Shown: one piece after another, positions 1 through 11,281 of the stretch
How positions within the stretch are numbered: position 1 is the first letter of the stretch
How the letters are laid out: every line of letters begins with the position of its first letter
From: Pocillopora verrucosa
Lineage: Eukaryota > Cnidaria > Anthozoa > Scleractinia > Pocilloporidae
DNA: 64,000 nucleotides
Assembly: GCF_036669915.1 (NCBI RefSeq)
Contig: NC_089314.1
Location: 8,484,958-8,548,957, forward strand
Direction: 5' to 3'
Notes under the pieces: model-generated
Told to the model about the DNA's origin: nothing
What the model saw: only the letters and a program-made list of their open reading frames with translations
Database searches by the model: none
Position numbers and translations under genes: made by a program

Positions 1-361
1 TGGGCAAAAAGATTGTCTCGAATTAAGGAGAAGCATATATACTGGTTCTAAACTTGACATCAAATTACAAACCTTCTGGCATTAAAAAGCACCTCATCTA
101 GTCTTTCTTTTCGATGAAGTTGGAAAATATCTGTTATATCCTAGAGATAGACCAGGCTGTTTCCGATTTCCATTCGCGAGGCAAGGCCCGAGCATCGATA
201 TTTCTTCGAAGTACCATAATCAATAATGTAAAAACTTTTATTCAGATTTAAATGAGCTTGATTATTTGTATTGAAATCTTGAAAGGCAGCACTTTTTTTT
301 GTTGCGTCTCAAATCTCCCGCGAAGCAAGGCGCGAGCATCTGGTTATTAAATAGAGAATAA

Positions 362-459
362 ATGTGAAATTTCTCTTCGAATGGTCAACTCGATAGCTCA
401 CAAGTGAGAAAGCGAACAAGTGAGATGTGGAGTTGAACGCGAGAAGAGAAATCTCACAT
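362..459. repeat. Hairpin (foldback) element
   Basis: The outer arms 362-379 and 440-459 are near-perfect reverse complements (core 'tttctcttc' / 'gaagagaaa'). A nested pair, 'gtcaactc' at about 384-391 and 'gagttgaac' at 430-438, continues the stem, so the whole segment can fold into one interrupted hairpin. It looks like a MITE or foldback remnant. No coding capacity is visible. Confidence 0.7.
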
Positions 460-945
460 CTAAAAGCAACATGTATTATTCAGTTTATTATATAAACGCA
501 ATAGCCCTTCAATAACAATAAAAGTCTAATTTATTCACGAATAAAAATAAAAGCCATTACCAAAGCCACTGGTTTTTTGGTTTTCTTCTCCTTCTAGGAA
601 AGTTTGAACGTTACTCTCTGAACTTTACTGTCTGTAAGCGAAACGGATTTTTCAGCCTTTTAGCAACCGTAATCTGACAAAATTCCGACAAGCAACCATG
701 GGTCGAGAATGTTGAAGGCTTTTCCGTTCATTCATCAACCTGATCGAGTGGCAATTTCATAACGGTTTTAAAATAAATATATATCTAAATTTTTTTCCTC
801 AGGATGATAATGTTGCGCTAATTAAACAGAATTGATTCGACTGAACATCAGAGATATGTTAACTAAACTGAACTCTGAATATGAGAGATGCAAATGAAAG
901 AGTTGAAATATGGCCAAAGGCATAGAGTTCATGAAATCCTATAAT

Positions 946-1186
946 AGCGGAGCTCGCAGTGCGTAGCCCCATGATTATACAAAATAGTGGTAACCCATCA
1001 AGCCGAAAAATTCCACTTGCGTGGTCAACTGTACCGCGGGCACGCCAACGCCACGGCTTTGTTCAGTAGTCCAGTGGTCAGTGCACTGGTCTCCGAGTCG
1101 GACGACTCAGGTTCTTGTCCTGGCCGAGGCAAGGCCAGGACTTGTGCCCTTGAGACGTGCGGGAGAAAAAAAATGCGAGCTCCGCT
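946..1186. mobile_element. Small element with 13-bp TIRs and tRNA-like core
   Basis: The ends are perfect 13-bp inverted repeats: agcggagctcgca at 946-958 and its reverse complement at 1174-1186. Inside is a pol III promoter-like pair: an A box 'tagtccagtgg' at 1067-1077 and a B box-like 'ggttcttgtcc' at 1110-1120, about 32 bp apart as in tRNA genes. No cloverleaf with a proper acceptor stem is evident, so this is not a functional tRNA gene. It is either a MITE that carries a tRNA-like segment or a SINE flanked by inverted ends. No clear target-site duplication was found. Confidence 0.6.
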
Positions 1187-2932
1187 TTTAGGCTTGGCTA
1201 GATCTATATATTATTTGTTGTTTTTAATTAAGTTCTAACCAATGAACTTACCCCAGCCCGGGAACTATGGCTGGTTTTTTTTTTTTTTTTTTTTTTTTTT
1301 CATTCTTTTTGTCATCTTGCTGATATTTTCCATTTGCAAGCGCCGCGATCAATAGGATAATGAATAATGTATAAGCTATTATTAAGATTTCAATGAAGTA
1401 TTTTTAATCATGTCGGAATCTTGAAATACAGTAATTTTCTTATTTTGTTTCAGATTGAAATTACTTGCAACCAGGAAGACTTTGAAAATTTCACAGGAAA
1501 TAAATGAAAAAAATTAAATAATGAGGCTCCCTATAGTGCTTAGCAAACTTTCAAACAAACATTGTAATATTGGCCAAGAGTCATTAATGGCTGCCGGGAT
1601 CGATGTGGATAAAACATAAATACAAGACCCACAAAAAAAAAGGAAAGTAGAAAATTAATTAAGATGTGCTAGAAGATTCAACGATTATCCTCAATTCTGG
1701 CCTTTTTTCTGACCTTTACACGCATGTTGCACTGCAAATATCATCCATCCTCAATCACAGATTTTCTATTTATTTCTCTCCGGAATGTTTTATCCTGTCG
1801 AACTAGTATTCTAAGACTGCCATACATTCAGGGAACCTGTCGCCACAAAAAATTATGTATGATAAAATTATGATCATGAAAGAAATCACAGGCAGATGTA
1901 GAAAGACTGGAAATGGGAATGACCTAATCTATGGACTGGAGATGGTTAACTGCTGAAATGATCAGGTCAAGTATAAGTTGTAGTTCGTTTGCTGAAAAAT
2001 AGAGAAATTAAATCATTAGAAACGGCAAGGACTCTAGTGTTTCTTCGCTCTCATTTTGGCAATTTTATGTAGGAAATGCAGTATGCACCACACTGTCCAT
2101 AGGCCAACTTTAAAACAAAAATTCAGTTTAATATGTTCATGCTGGGAGTTTTTTCTTATGGATTTTAAATGAAAATGAAGGGAAAAGCTTATTGGACCAG
2201 CGAAAACCGCACTCAGTACACGGCGGTTTAAGAAAGGAAAATTTAATAAAGCTAACAGTTGAGAGTTCTGAAAACAAAGAAAAAATTCGCTTCAAAGTTC
2301 ACGAGGTCGAGCTGGCCGCCAGTCCAATCGTTTGCCTCCATTACCGTTTCCGTCAGACAATAAGAATTTATGTTGAGCTATAACATAGCGTAGCCAATTT
2401 TACTGCGGAAATTTACCTACTTTATTTTTATTTAATGTTCTAATTATTTGGTAAGCGATCATTCGACATGTTAGCAAATCACGTGTATTTTTTACGAGAA
2501 AGCATCTTTGAAACGATGGAACGGAATGATGTTTTTCAAAGCCGTGCCGTCAAATCGGTGGAAAAAAATGTTGAAGACACTTCCCAGAGTAATTTAGCTA
2601 GATGGGAACAGCTATTAGTGTTTTTCAATATAGCAGTCATCCTGTGAATTAGCATTACAATACGAAAAGTAAACCTAAAAAGTTGAAATCCAGCTGTGAC
2701 TCTTTAAGCTGGCGATATTAATTGCAAAACAATGCAGTAGGAGGTCATGCAAATGTTGTATTGATGGGGTTATTGGCTTTGAACGTTATAACCAACCACG
2801 CATGCCATCGACGCTTATCGACTTGCAATTAACTTCTTTGTAACATCTATTCAATGCCACAAAAGTTGCTTGAAGGAAACCTTTGATTTCTAGACAATCT
2901 GGTCTTCCAAACGACCCAGACATCGGCCAGCA

Positions 2933-5900
2933 ATGCTTAGAACACTATTTCTAGATTTGATTATGTTTATAATGGTTGCTTACTTTCAGAACATTCCCGT
3001 TAGCGGATCTGCCGCTGTCGCGCCACCAGAATTCCTTACAATAGGCTAGTGATGAATTTTATGTGTTTTTAGAGTAAATATGAGGAAAATTTCTTTCTTC
3101 GCAAAACTGAACTTCTTTTATTTGTTTCAACAGGTGCTGTGTTTTCCGATAGCCCTCGAGTCGACTATGAGGACGCCTTTAGACTCGCTATCGACACAAT
3201 AAACAGTAACAACTCAATATTACCAAGTACGAAGCTCAGAGTAATTGTCAACAAGACAGCAACACTGAATGCTTTCAAAAACATCGAGATGGGTAAGTTA
3301 TAAATCGCGATGCGGGAACTTCGTGTGAAAGTCAGCATCAATTTTCGTAATCCTAGCATCAAGTTTGCTAAGGATGATGTCTTTTTGCTGTTTCACCTGG
3401 CAGTCATATTAAATAAGATGAGACCATGCTGCTAGTAAACAACCCTTTAACATGTGGAAATGAAGGTCAAAAATCAAATATGATAAACTACTGATAATAC
3501 AAGTTGTTTAATCCTTATTATTAAAGGTCACAAGCATTTTGTAAATGTAGTTTGGGCATGCGTTTATTTTTTTTCGTGACCGATTCGGTCGAAGCTCTGT
3601 TTGCATCGTCACTTTTTTTAAGTAGCGATAGACTGTTCCAATTTTACCCCCTGTGTTTTGCAATATCCCTTAGCTTGCAGATTTGCATTTTCGTTCATTT
3701 AATATTTTGAGGACTGTTGTGGGAGAAGTTTTAAAGATAGTTGTTAGTTATCTTTAAAAAGGAACTGTTTGGTAACTTCCGTGATTTATTCTTTTATGAT
3801 GGTGTTGATTACAGTTCGACCTTTTGTTATACCAGGTTCTATGGCGGGAGATGAAAGGAGCTCACAATATTTTAAAGTTGAACGCAAAAGAAAATGAAAA
3901 CGGAAGAAAAAAAAGGAACCGTACATGCTGGCTTACTAAGCCATACAAAAGTTGTAAGGGAAATCAGGTCATGTTGATTTAGAGGCTAAAATCGCAGTTC
4001 TGTTCCAGCTTTTGATCAGGAAGCACAAGTCATTCTCAGTTATGGTTTTTATTCTTTTATTTTATCTTTTTTTTTAAAATACAACAGTGCAATATCTCAT
4101 CAAGAAAGGAGTGGTTGCCATAGTTGGACCAATGACGTCTACTGGGGTAAAATTTACACAGCCTTACTGCGCTGGTTTTCACATTCCACAGCTTGCACCA
4201 GTGGCGACTGACCCAACATTTTCATTTACATCAGCAAACTTTCCATTCCTTGTTCGCCTCAGTCCGAGCGATACGATTCAGTGCCAGGCCTTGGCAGGCC
4301 TAATTTCATATTATAACTGGTCTCAAATATCTCTGTTGACATCAAAGGATGATTACGGTTTGTAGATTTTTTGTTTTTGTTTTTGTTTTTATTTTGTTTT
4401 TTTTTTGTTTTTTCTTTTTAATTGACGTTTGGTTATTGCTTGTTTGCTTTATTCTTTGTCCATTCTCTTTCTATTTTTTCTTTTTATTTTTTTCTATTAT
4501 CCGTTGCACCATTATTTGATTTTTATTCATGATTATGATTTTTTTCGTTCAACTGAAATCCTGGTACGACATATTGAATACACCTAAAGTATAAAATGCC
4601 AGTGATAAATCAATTCGCTTGAAGCTTATTCCACTCTTGCCTGAACGATAACTTTTATTTTTTTAATATGTGAACATATTAACTGAGTTATCTTGGTAGT
4701 ATATTAAATGATAAACTAACTCACCTCAATTCCGTACAATGTTCAAATCAGGATCAAAATCTCAAAGATGGAATAGTGAAATAATCTCATATTGTCTATA
4801 TCTTTAGGTATTAATGGTCTCTTAGCCCTAAAGGATATCGCAAATCAAAAAGGTTGGAAAATCTCTGCAAACGAACATTTTGATCCTATCAGTGACTATG
4901 CTTCCTTGGATGTGAGTCCACAGCTCGAGGCGATAAGAAAAACGCACACCCGGATTGTTGTCTTGAACACAATGGCACGTTACACAGTTGTTGTACTTAC
5001 ACAAGCTTTTAATATCGGAATGCTCAAAGATTGGGTATGGATCGTTACTGATGGCTCAACTAATACAGTAAGTCCATCCGAAAGAGCCTCTATGTTTATG
5101 AAACTTAAACGTCGTGATGTTATTATCCATTTAAGGTGCATTTTTGTAGTGGCATAGTACCATTTCCTCCTCTCTCAGTTACCCGGTGTTATGCAACCTT
5201 CCCCGCGACATTCGTTAGCTTTTGTGAGGTGGTCTTGCATATTATAATTGATTGCAATTGGTAAAGAGCTTTTGAATGATATTTTGGTTATGGGTAGACA
5301 ATGAATAAGGTCAAGGAGTGGAGACGATATTATCGTTGACACTGGAATGGAGAAAAGGCAGGAGCTAGACAACTCAGGCATAATTAGTGCAAATTTTGAC
5401 TGCAAAAATATTTTCGAGGTGGTTAAAAAACTTTCTGGTTTTACTGAAAGTGTGTAATTCTCTTTCTTCTAAGGACTGGAGCTTAATCCCTGGCGACTAT
5501 CCACTCCATGAATTTTATGGTGTTATAGGAACCAGGCCCTCATCTGGTTCTGGTAAATTGTACACAGAGTTTTCTCGCGTGTGGAAATCGGAACGCCGCA
5601 GTGGAGTCAGTGTAAGCCCTTTCTCAATGTCCTTTAACACAAATATAGCTATAAGTTTTAGAGAGCACTGTAAGGAGAGGTATTGCTTTATCCTAGTTAA
5701 GATGATTTTTAATTAACAATGACCAATTGTGATCAGACTAAGTCGCAGGTATCGAGAAGAGTTAGTCACAAGTGTTTAGTATATCGATGTTTTCTTCTTT
5801 TTAATAGATACCAGGAGGAAAGAGCTACGACTCAGCACTTGTGATAGGGGCAGCTTTGAATAAAATGATCAAAGACGGATTTGAAGTGAAAGAGGTCTCG

Positions 5901-8900
5901 CTTGAATTCGATTTCGAAGGAGAAGTCTCAACCCGGCCATGGCCCCCAGGTCAAAGACTAATGGACTATATTAAAAATGTAAGTGCGATTTATCATCGAA
6001 TCCAATTACTTTCGATGTTACGAAACGTCATTATCCGTTGTATGACATACTTTTTTATTGTTCTACATGAAGGTTTCCACTGATGGTTTAATGACATCCT
6101 TGGCATTTGAAGAGAACGGCTCACCCGCGTATGCAAAATATGATATCGTCAACCTAGGAAGGACTGGTTTTATTCAGGTTGCTTATTATATTTCTTTTCC
6201 ATTTTAGTTACACACGGTTAAAAAGGAATGAAACCCCCTATTAATTCAAAATTTATTTGCCTATGTTTGTAAATAGAATAAGTGAGATGGTAAGTTTTGA
6301 GCTCCGTAAAGAGAAGGAGAAAGATGATTTTTCGTCTTGTCTCCAGCGTGGGAAAAAGAAGAAAACTATGCGTCCCCGTGAATAATCGAACCTCAGACCT
6401 TTGGATTCAAAACTTACCATCTCCCTCATTCTATTTACAAAAATGACGCTATCGACATTGCTGATCCTAGCAGTATGCAGGAAGCGTGTCGTATGAACTT
6501 CGTAATAAACCTCGCTCAGTGGTAGGGCATCGAAGCGCGAATCCGGAGGTCTGAGGTTCGATTCCTCATGGGGACTCGAATTTTTTATCTGTCCCACGCT
6601 CGTGACAAGACGAACTACATCTTTTTCTATATACTTGCCTAATGTAAATTAATTCCCACTGGATCAAGACAGATTCGCTGTTAAAGTGAATTAACTGAAG
6701 TGGAACCTCGCAGCTCGCTTTTTGACAAACCCTTATTTATACTTAGGGTTAAGCCCACCGCTAGTCATAGAAGCTCTCGCTTACATGACGTGACTTTCAA
6801 AGTCAGTTTTGATCGGAGTATTTATTTTATACCTAAAACGTTTTGATCACTGATAAATTCAGTCGGGACACCCGTAATGCCGAAAAGGATTGGTTTAGTT
6901 CAGTTTTAGAACTACCTCTAACAATCACAAAAGCCAGTAAGATCTGAGGTTCAAATTCTTTCGAGCACAAATACTTCTTTGTCCCATGCTCGTCAGTAGA
7001 GTTTAACAACTACACTTATTCCATGTTCTTGCTCTTATTCGTATTCGAGTGCTATCCTTTTAAATACAGGTTGGTCACTGGAATTCAAGAAATGGAATCG
7101 TAATGGATCCTCGACAGCCCGTGATCTGGCTTTCTGGTTCTATTAATGTCCCCACGGACACTTCAACTGTAGTAGAGAACACAACCATTAGGGTTGTTAC
7201 CGTCATCGTAAGTAATGGACAATGGACCTGGTGTCTTTAATTTTTTTTTATATAATAGTAAGCCGAGCCAAGGTTATAATGTATAGATAACCGAAATGGC
7301 TTGCAAATACCGATAGAGCTAAGTAGAAGGGTGTCTTTTTTTTTATCGTTATCATTTTGCCCATGTATGTGTAGGTGAGAAATAGTAGGAACCGAAAAGG
7401 AGTGCGCAAGGCGCAAAATTGAAAGGTCAAGTTGACACTCCAGTCTCGGATCAGTTTGAGCTGTTCTTCAGAAAGATGCTCTCGTATAGCTCTCTCCATC
7501 AAGAAATATTATATGAAGATGATGGTAGGAGTAACCAAAGAGAAAAAAAAACTATATTCTGGAAGAGGTAGCAATATTACTTATCACTTCTTACCATTGA
7601 CACTGAACGTCCGGCGATGTCGTTATTTTGACTTGAGTGGAGGGTTGTGTAAATCATGTACATATGCTTAATAGATAAAATAGATTGTTCAAATAGGATA
7701 ATATCGCCTCTAAGTATGTGTTATTGTGTGTGTTTCTTGCTTTCACATTTTGCAATTTTAGGAGAAGCCGTTTGTATTTGTAAAGAAATCCAGCACTGGA
7801 GAAAAAACCTATACGGGTTTGTGCATCGACTTACTAGATAAACTAAAGGAAAAGATGAAGTTCAGATATACAATAGAAGAATCAACTAATAATGTATACG
7901 GTGCACCCGATATATTTACTGGGGAGTGGAGTGGAATGGTTCGGCAGCTCATTGACAACGTAAGTTTGGCATTTGGGACGGTTTTGTTGTACGTATTACA
8001 ATTTCATTTGCAACTTGTGCCAAATTTATTCTATTATCTAAAAGTTTCACGGGAATGGAACGCGCAGAGTATTCGATGGTACTATATGGTACTTTAAAAC
8101 AGGGCGAAAAATACGGACGAAAAGTGGAGTAACAATGTAAATCATACTTCTATATAGAATATTGAAGTTCAATGTCCTTCCTTTGGGTTCTGTTTCAGAA
8201 AGCTGATCTCGCCATAGGTCCGTTCACGATAAGCTCGAGCAGACAGACAGTAATAGATTTTACTCAGCCCTTTATGGACGTCGGCCTATCGATCATTATG
8301 AGGAAAGAGGAGGATAGTGAATATAAAGTGTTTTCTTTCCTCCGCCCGTTTGATTTTAATCTGTGGTTGGCTATAGTTTCAACCACCTTAGGAGTTGGTG
8401 TATTTCTGTGGGTCCATAGCACATTTAGTCCATATGGGTATCACGGGCGAGTAGCACAGGCCAAAAGTACAAGGTCTATTTCTAAAGATGACATCAAAGC
8501 CAAAGACAACTTACGGTTTTTCAACGCGATTTGGTCTTCGTTCGCTTATTACGTCAGTCAAGGCCCAGATGTCTTACATCCCGTGTCACTTTCTGGAAGA
8601 ATGGCAGTGGGAGTCTGGTGGTTTGCAGTCCTCATAATTGGTATGTTAGATGTGCCAATAGAACTTGTCTTTCTACCATTTAATGTTCTTTATTGTCATC
8701 ATACTCATTAGGAGACAGATATGTCGGTCAAACACAGTTCAGAAATCCTAAATTGCACCTGAAGCGAGGGTCGCCCACCATTTGCCTAACATGTGGGCGA
8801 AAGCAGAATATTTTGTTTAAAAAATAGACAAACACTTTTACTGATTTTCATAAAGAGCTGCCCAACCAAGCAGCTGTGGACAAATTAGAACACACGCCCT

Positions 8901-11281
8901 AGGCTGTTAGATAATGCTCAATTACTTCCTTTAACAAGATGAATATCAATTATCCTCCGGACTTTTCATGACAAAAATTAGTGTTATATTTCGAACGTAC
9001 CATTTTAGGGGCTACATACACGGCGAATCTTGCATCTTTCTTAATCGTTCAACGGTTTCAAACTCCAATACAATCAGTGGAGGACTTAGCTCGCCAAACA
9101 AAGATCGAGTACGGAATTCCCGGAAATGGTCAGACCCAAACGTACTTCCAGACATCGAGCATTCCTACCTACGTCACAATGTGGGAATTCATGAAGTCCA
9201 GTGGAACTATTCTTAGAAATTCCTCTGAAGGAATCAAAAGAGTTCGCGGAGGGAACTTTGCATTCATCTTTGATTCTGCAGTGCTTGAATATCACGTCCA
9301 TCAGCCACCGTGCAACACACTTTATATGGTGGGAAGGTATAATATTATGTAAAATGTTTGAGAGAAAAAGTAAATTGGCAGCTTGCATGCAGGGTATTAT
9401 TTTCCTGTTATCTAAAGTATCTCTCAAACACTTTGCTGCGCATTTAAGAAGTGCTGAGGTTTAAGAGGTCTGCGTTTCTAAACTTGAATTTGAACTTTGG
9501 CAACTTCTTCATGAGAATTGACGGTTTTAATTAGCACGGAGATTGCTGCAATTTATCGTGGTCCTCTGACTTATCCCCACTTTGCCTTTTCTCTCCACCT
9601 TCTCTTATAATGACTATAATTATGTGAGCCAAGCGCAATATTTCTTCCCTTTAACACTTCTCAGGGTATTTGGAAAGTTTGGTTATGGCTTTGGCCTCGC
9701 GAAAAACTCCCCTTTCACACATCAATTTAGCATCAATGTGTTGGAACTCAGACAGAAGGGATACATGGAAACGATGAAAAGCAAATGGCTTGTTGGGACA
9801 TGTCAAAATGACGAATCAAACGCAGGTGAGTGCACTAAGTCTCTTTCCAAAAGTTTATATTGACATCAACAAGGAAGGGGTATTGGGGTCTATTAGAAAC
9901 CGCAAAACCGTAGAAACAATCATCTAAAACTGCAAAACTGCAAACATTTCTGTCAAAACCGAAAACTGCAAGCAAAACCGTCTAAAGCGATAAATTTGTT
10001 GCCGTTCAGACCAAATAGGACAAAACCGAAAGACACATCGGATACCAAATTCGAAAACCTATTGCTGCTTTTTACGAATACCAAAAACCAAATGCTTCGG
10101 ACTGAAAATCCGCAAACTGCAATGCACACCAAAACCGAAAAACCGACGTTTGTTGGCACAAGCACCGAGAAACCGATTTAAAAAAAATAGCCGAAACCGC
10201 TAAACCCAATTTCCCACCCCCCCCCCCCCTCCCTCACAAGAAATGCGTAGGATCGGATTTCCTCTTGCAATATTCATATTTCATGATTTCATGTTTTTCA
10301 GTTTCTATTATATTATTCTAGTATCCCGTCAGTTGTATATGTACAGATTCATTTTCATCTCCTTTGAATTTTCCTCACAGATACCTCCTCCTCGATAAAT
10401 ACATCAGGGGATGTATTGACGTTCACAGATCTATCAGGCGTATTCTATTGTGTGTTGTTTGGCATGGCCTGCAGTCTTCTCGTCTTACTGGTGGAACTCT
10501 TTGTTGAAGCACATAAGGATACCAAGCAAAATCAAAAGGAGGTAGCAGTTTGATTTTCTAGTTTAACCTTGCTAGGGAGTTTTCGTCAAGTACAACCTGA
10601 CTATTGAGAGCTTTAATTGAGCGCGTGAGATTTGAGCCATTTGAAGCGCTGAGTTTGTTAAATTACAGAGATTCCCTAGGCAAGGGAGTGCTTAATTCTT
10701 TATTTAAAACAAGGGACACTCGATTTGATTCAATTACATTCTGTATAACGATCAACCTTTTGCGATAAATGGTTTGATGGTCTGTGTATTTTAGTTTGTT
10801 TGAGTATGTAGCAGGTATTTTGAAACGGTTTGAAGATACATAAATGAGGTCTGGAACGAATCAATCAGTTGCGGACGTTCCTGAAATTACAATAAACCTA
10901 ACTCCTTGTGTATATCACTCTGAAACTTTACGTTTACTTATCAATTTTCTTCCTATTATCACCAATGGAATCGAATGGGTGAGCTAGAGAAAAGTTTCTC
11001 TCTACTAGGCCCGAGTTGAGGCACTAAAAAGACGCGTATGGGCTTCCTGGCGAGCATATCAAGGACCAGGTCGCACCATTACTTCCTCTGTTGACCCGGA
11101 AGATGCCTCACGTTGTTTTCAGACAAGAGATTGTTCCAACTCAGCTCCAAGAATGGATTCTACAAATGAACTTGTTATTGACGACATTACAAAGAAGAAA
11201 AATGGTGAACTCAATGGCTTCAAAGGAAAAGAAATAAAACCCCGCGCCTCGCCATGCCATAGGAGAAGTTCTTTAGTTTAG
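2933..11281 (+). CDS. Ionotropic glutamate receptor subunit (iGluR-A), complete
   Basis: A ligand-gated cation channel subunit of the plasma membrane. Coding exons: 2933-3044, 3134-3292, 4088-4357, 4808-5067, 5474-5611, 5808-5978, 6073-6177, 7070-7207, 7762-7959, 8199-8640, 9009-9336, 9665-9825, 10381-10541 and 11009-11281. Phases are continuous, giving 971 residues. Exon 1 starts at an ATG followed by a hydrophobic signal peptide. The amino-terminal (LIVBP-like) domain spans residues ~35-400. Ligand-binding lobe S1 begins around residue 450 and contains GPFTISSSR, with the carboxylate-binding Arg. M1 is ~572-590 and the pore loop has VSQGP near 637. M3 carries YTANLASF. Lobe S2 has FDSAVLEY, M4 lies near 845-865, and a basic tail follows. 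Reading past the 10541 donor instead ends at TGA 10551-10553. Intron 1 would use a GC donor. It is not clearly NMDA or AMPA/kainate type; the subfamily is unresolved. Confidence 0.88.
6270..7030. repeat. Cluster of tRNA-derived SINE-like copies in iGluR-A intron 7
   Basis: The plus copy has A box 'tcgctcagtgg' (6512-6522) and a perfect B box 'ggttcgattcc' (6555-6565), followed by a 'tctgtcccacgctcg' body. A minus-strand copy lies at about 6319-6403, with a B box on the reverse strand at 6383-6393 and the related body. A decayed plus copy lies near 6940-7010, with 'ggttcaaattc' and 'tttgtcccatgctcg'. The minus copy is bracketed by an inverted repeat of about 30 bp (6270-6301 and 6405-6438, core 'gagatggtaagttttga'). 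These are transposed relics and no functional tRNA is predicted. Confidence 0.7.
9890..10240. repeat. Degenerate AAACCG-rich tract in iGluR-A intron 12
   Basis: About 300 bp of loosely repeated 'aaaaccg' / 'aaactgc' words, ending in a run of C at about 10217-10230. The frames across it (9953-10181) are products of the repeat's base composition and are not genes. The period is irregular. Confidence 0.55.
11009..11281 (+). CDS. Last exon of iGluR-A: cytoplasmic tail
   Basis: A phase-0 exon of 91 codons including the stop, after acceptor 'tctctactag'. It joins donor GAG|gtagca at 10541. It starts with a basic, tryptophan-containing stretch (RRVWASWRAYQG) that resembles the start of the iGluR-B tail (RVVKSWKNKRG). 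This supports it as a real homologous exon, not chance open frame. It ends in RRSSLV, which fits a class I PDZ-ligand pattern (S-x-V) preceded by a basic phosphorylation-type context. If the upstream intron is retained, the protein ends at EVAV instead. Transcript evidence is missing. Confidence 0.65.
   Translation, partial: ARVEALKRRVWASWRAYQGPGRTITSSVDPEDASRCFQTRDCSNSAPRMDSTNELVIDDITKKKNGELNGFKGKEIKPRASPCHRRSSLV

Larger units (their letters stand above)
1..2932. other. Intergenic, repeat-bearing
   Basis: I see no convincing gene here. The stretch is AT-rich and holds a hairpin element (362-459), a short inverted-repeat element with a tRNA-like core (946-1186), a T-run at about 1273-1300, and two related segments around 170-205 and 316-345 that share a GC-rich 'gcaaggc(c/g)cgagcat' core. 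Short open frames such as the one at 2192-2383 show no domain, signal peptide or splice support. The promoter of the receptor gene starting at 2933 should lie at the right end, but no clear element was identified. Confidence 0.6.

Noticed and set aside
2192..2383. Possible upstream exon of iGluR-A
   Set aside because: Its frame and phase do not fit, whereas the exon at 2933-3044 gives a signal peptide and the correct phase.
6500..6590. Functional tRNA gene in the iGluR-A intron
   Set aside because: The A and B boxes are good, but the acceptor and anticodon stems do not pair, and related truncated copies lie nearby, so it is a SINE.
9953..10181. Overlapping open frames on both strands
   Set aside because: They fall in the AAACCG-rich tract and reflect base composition.
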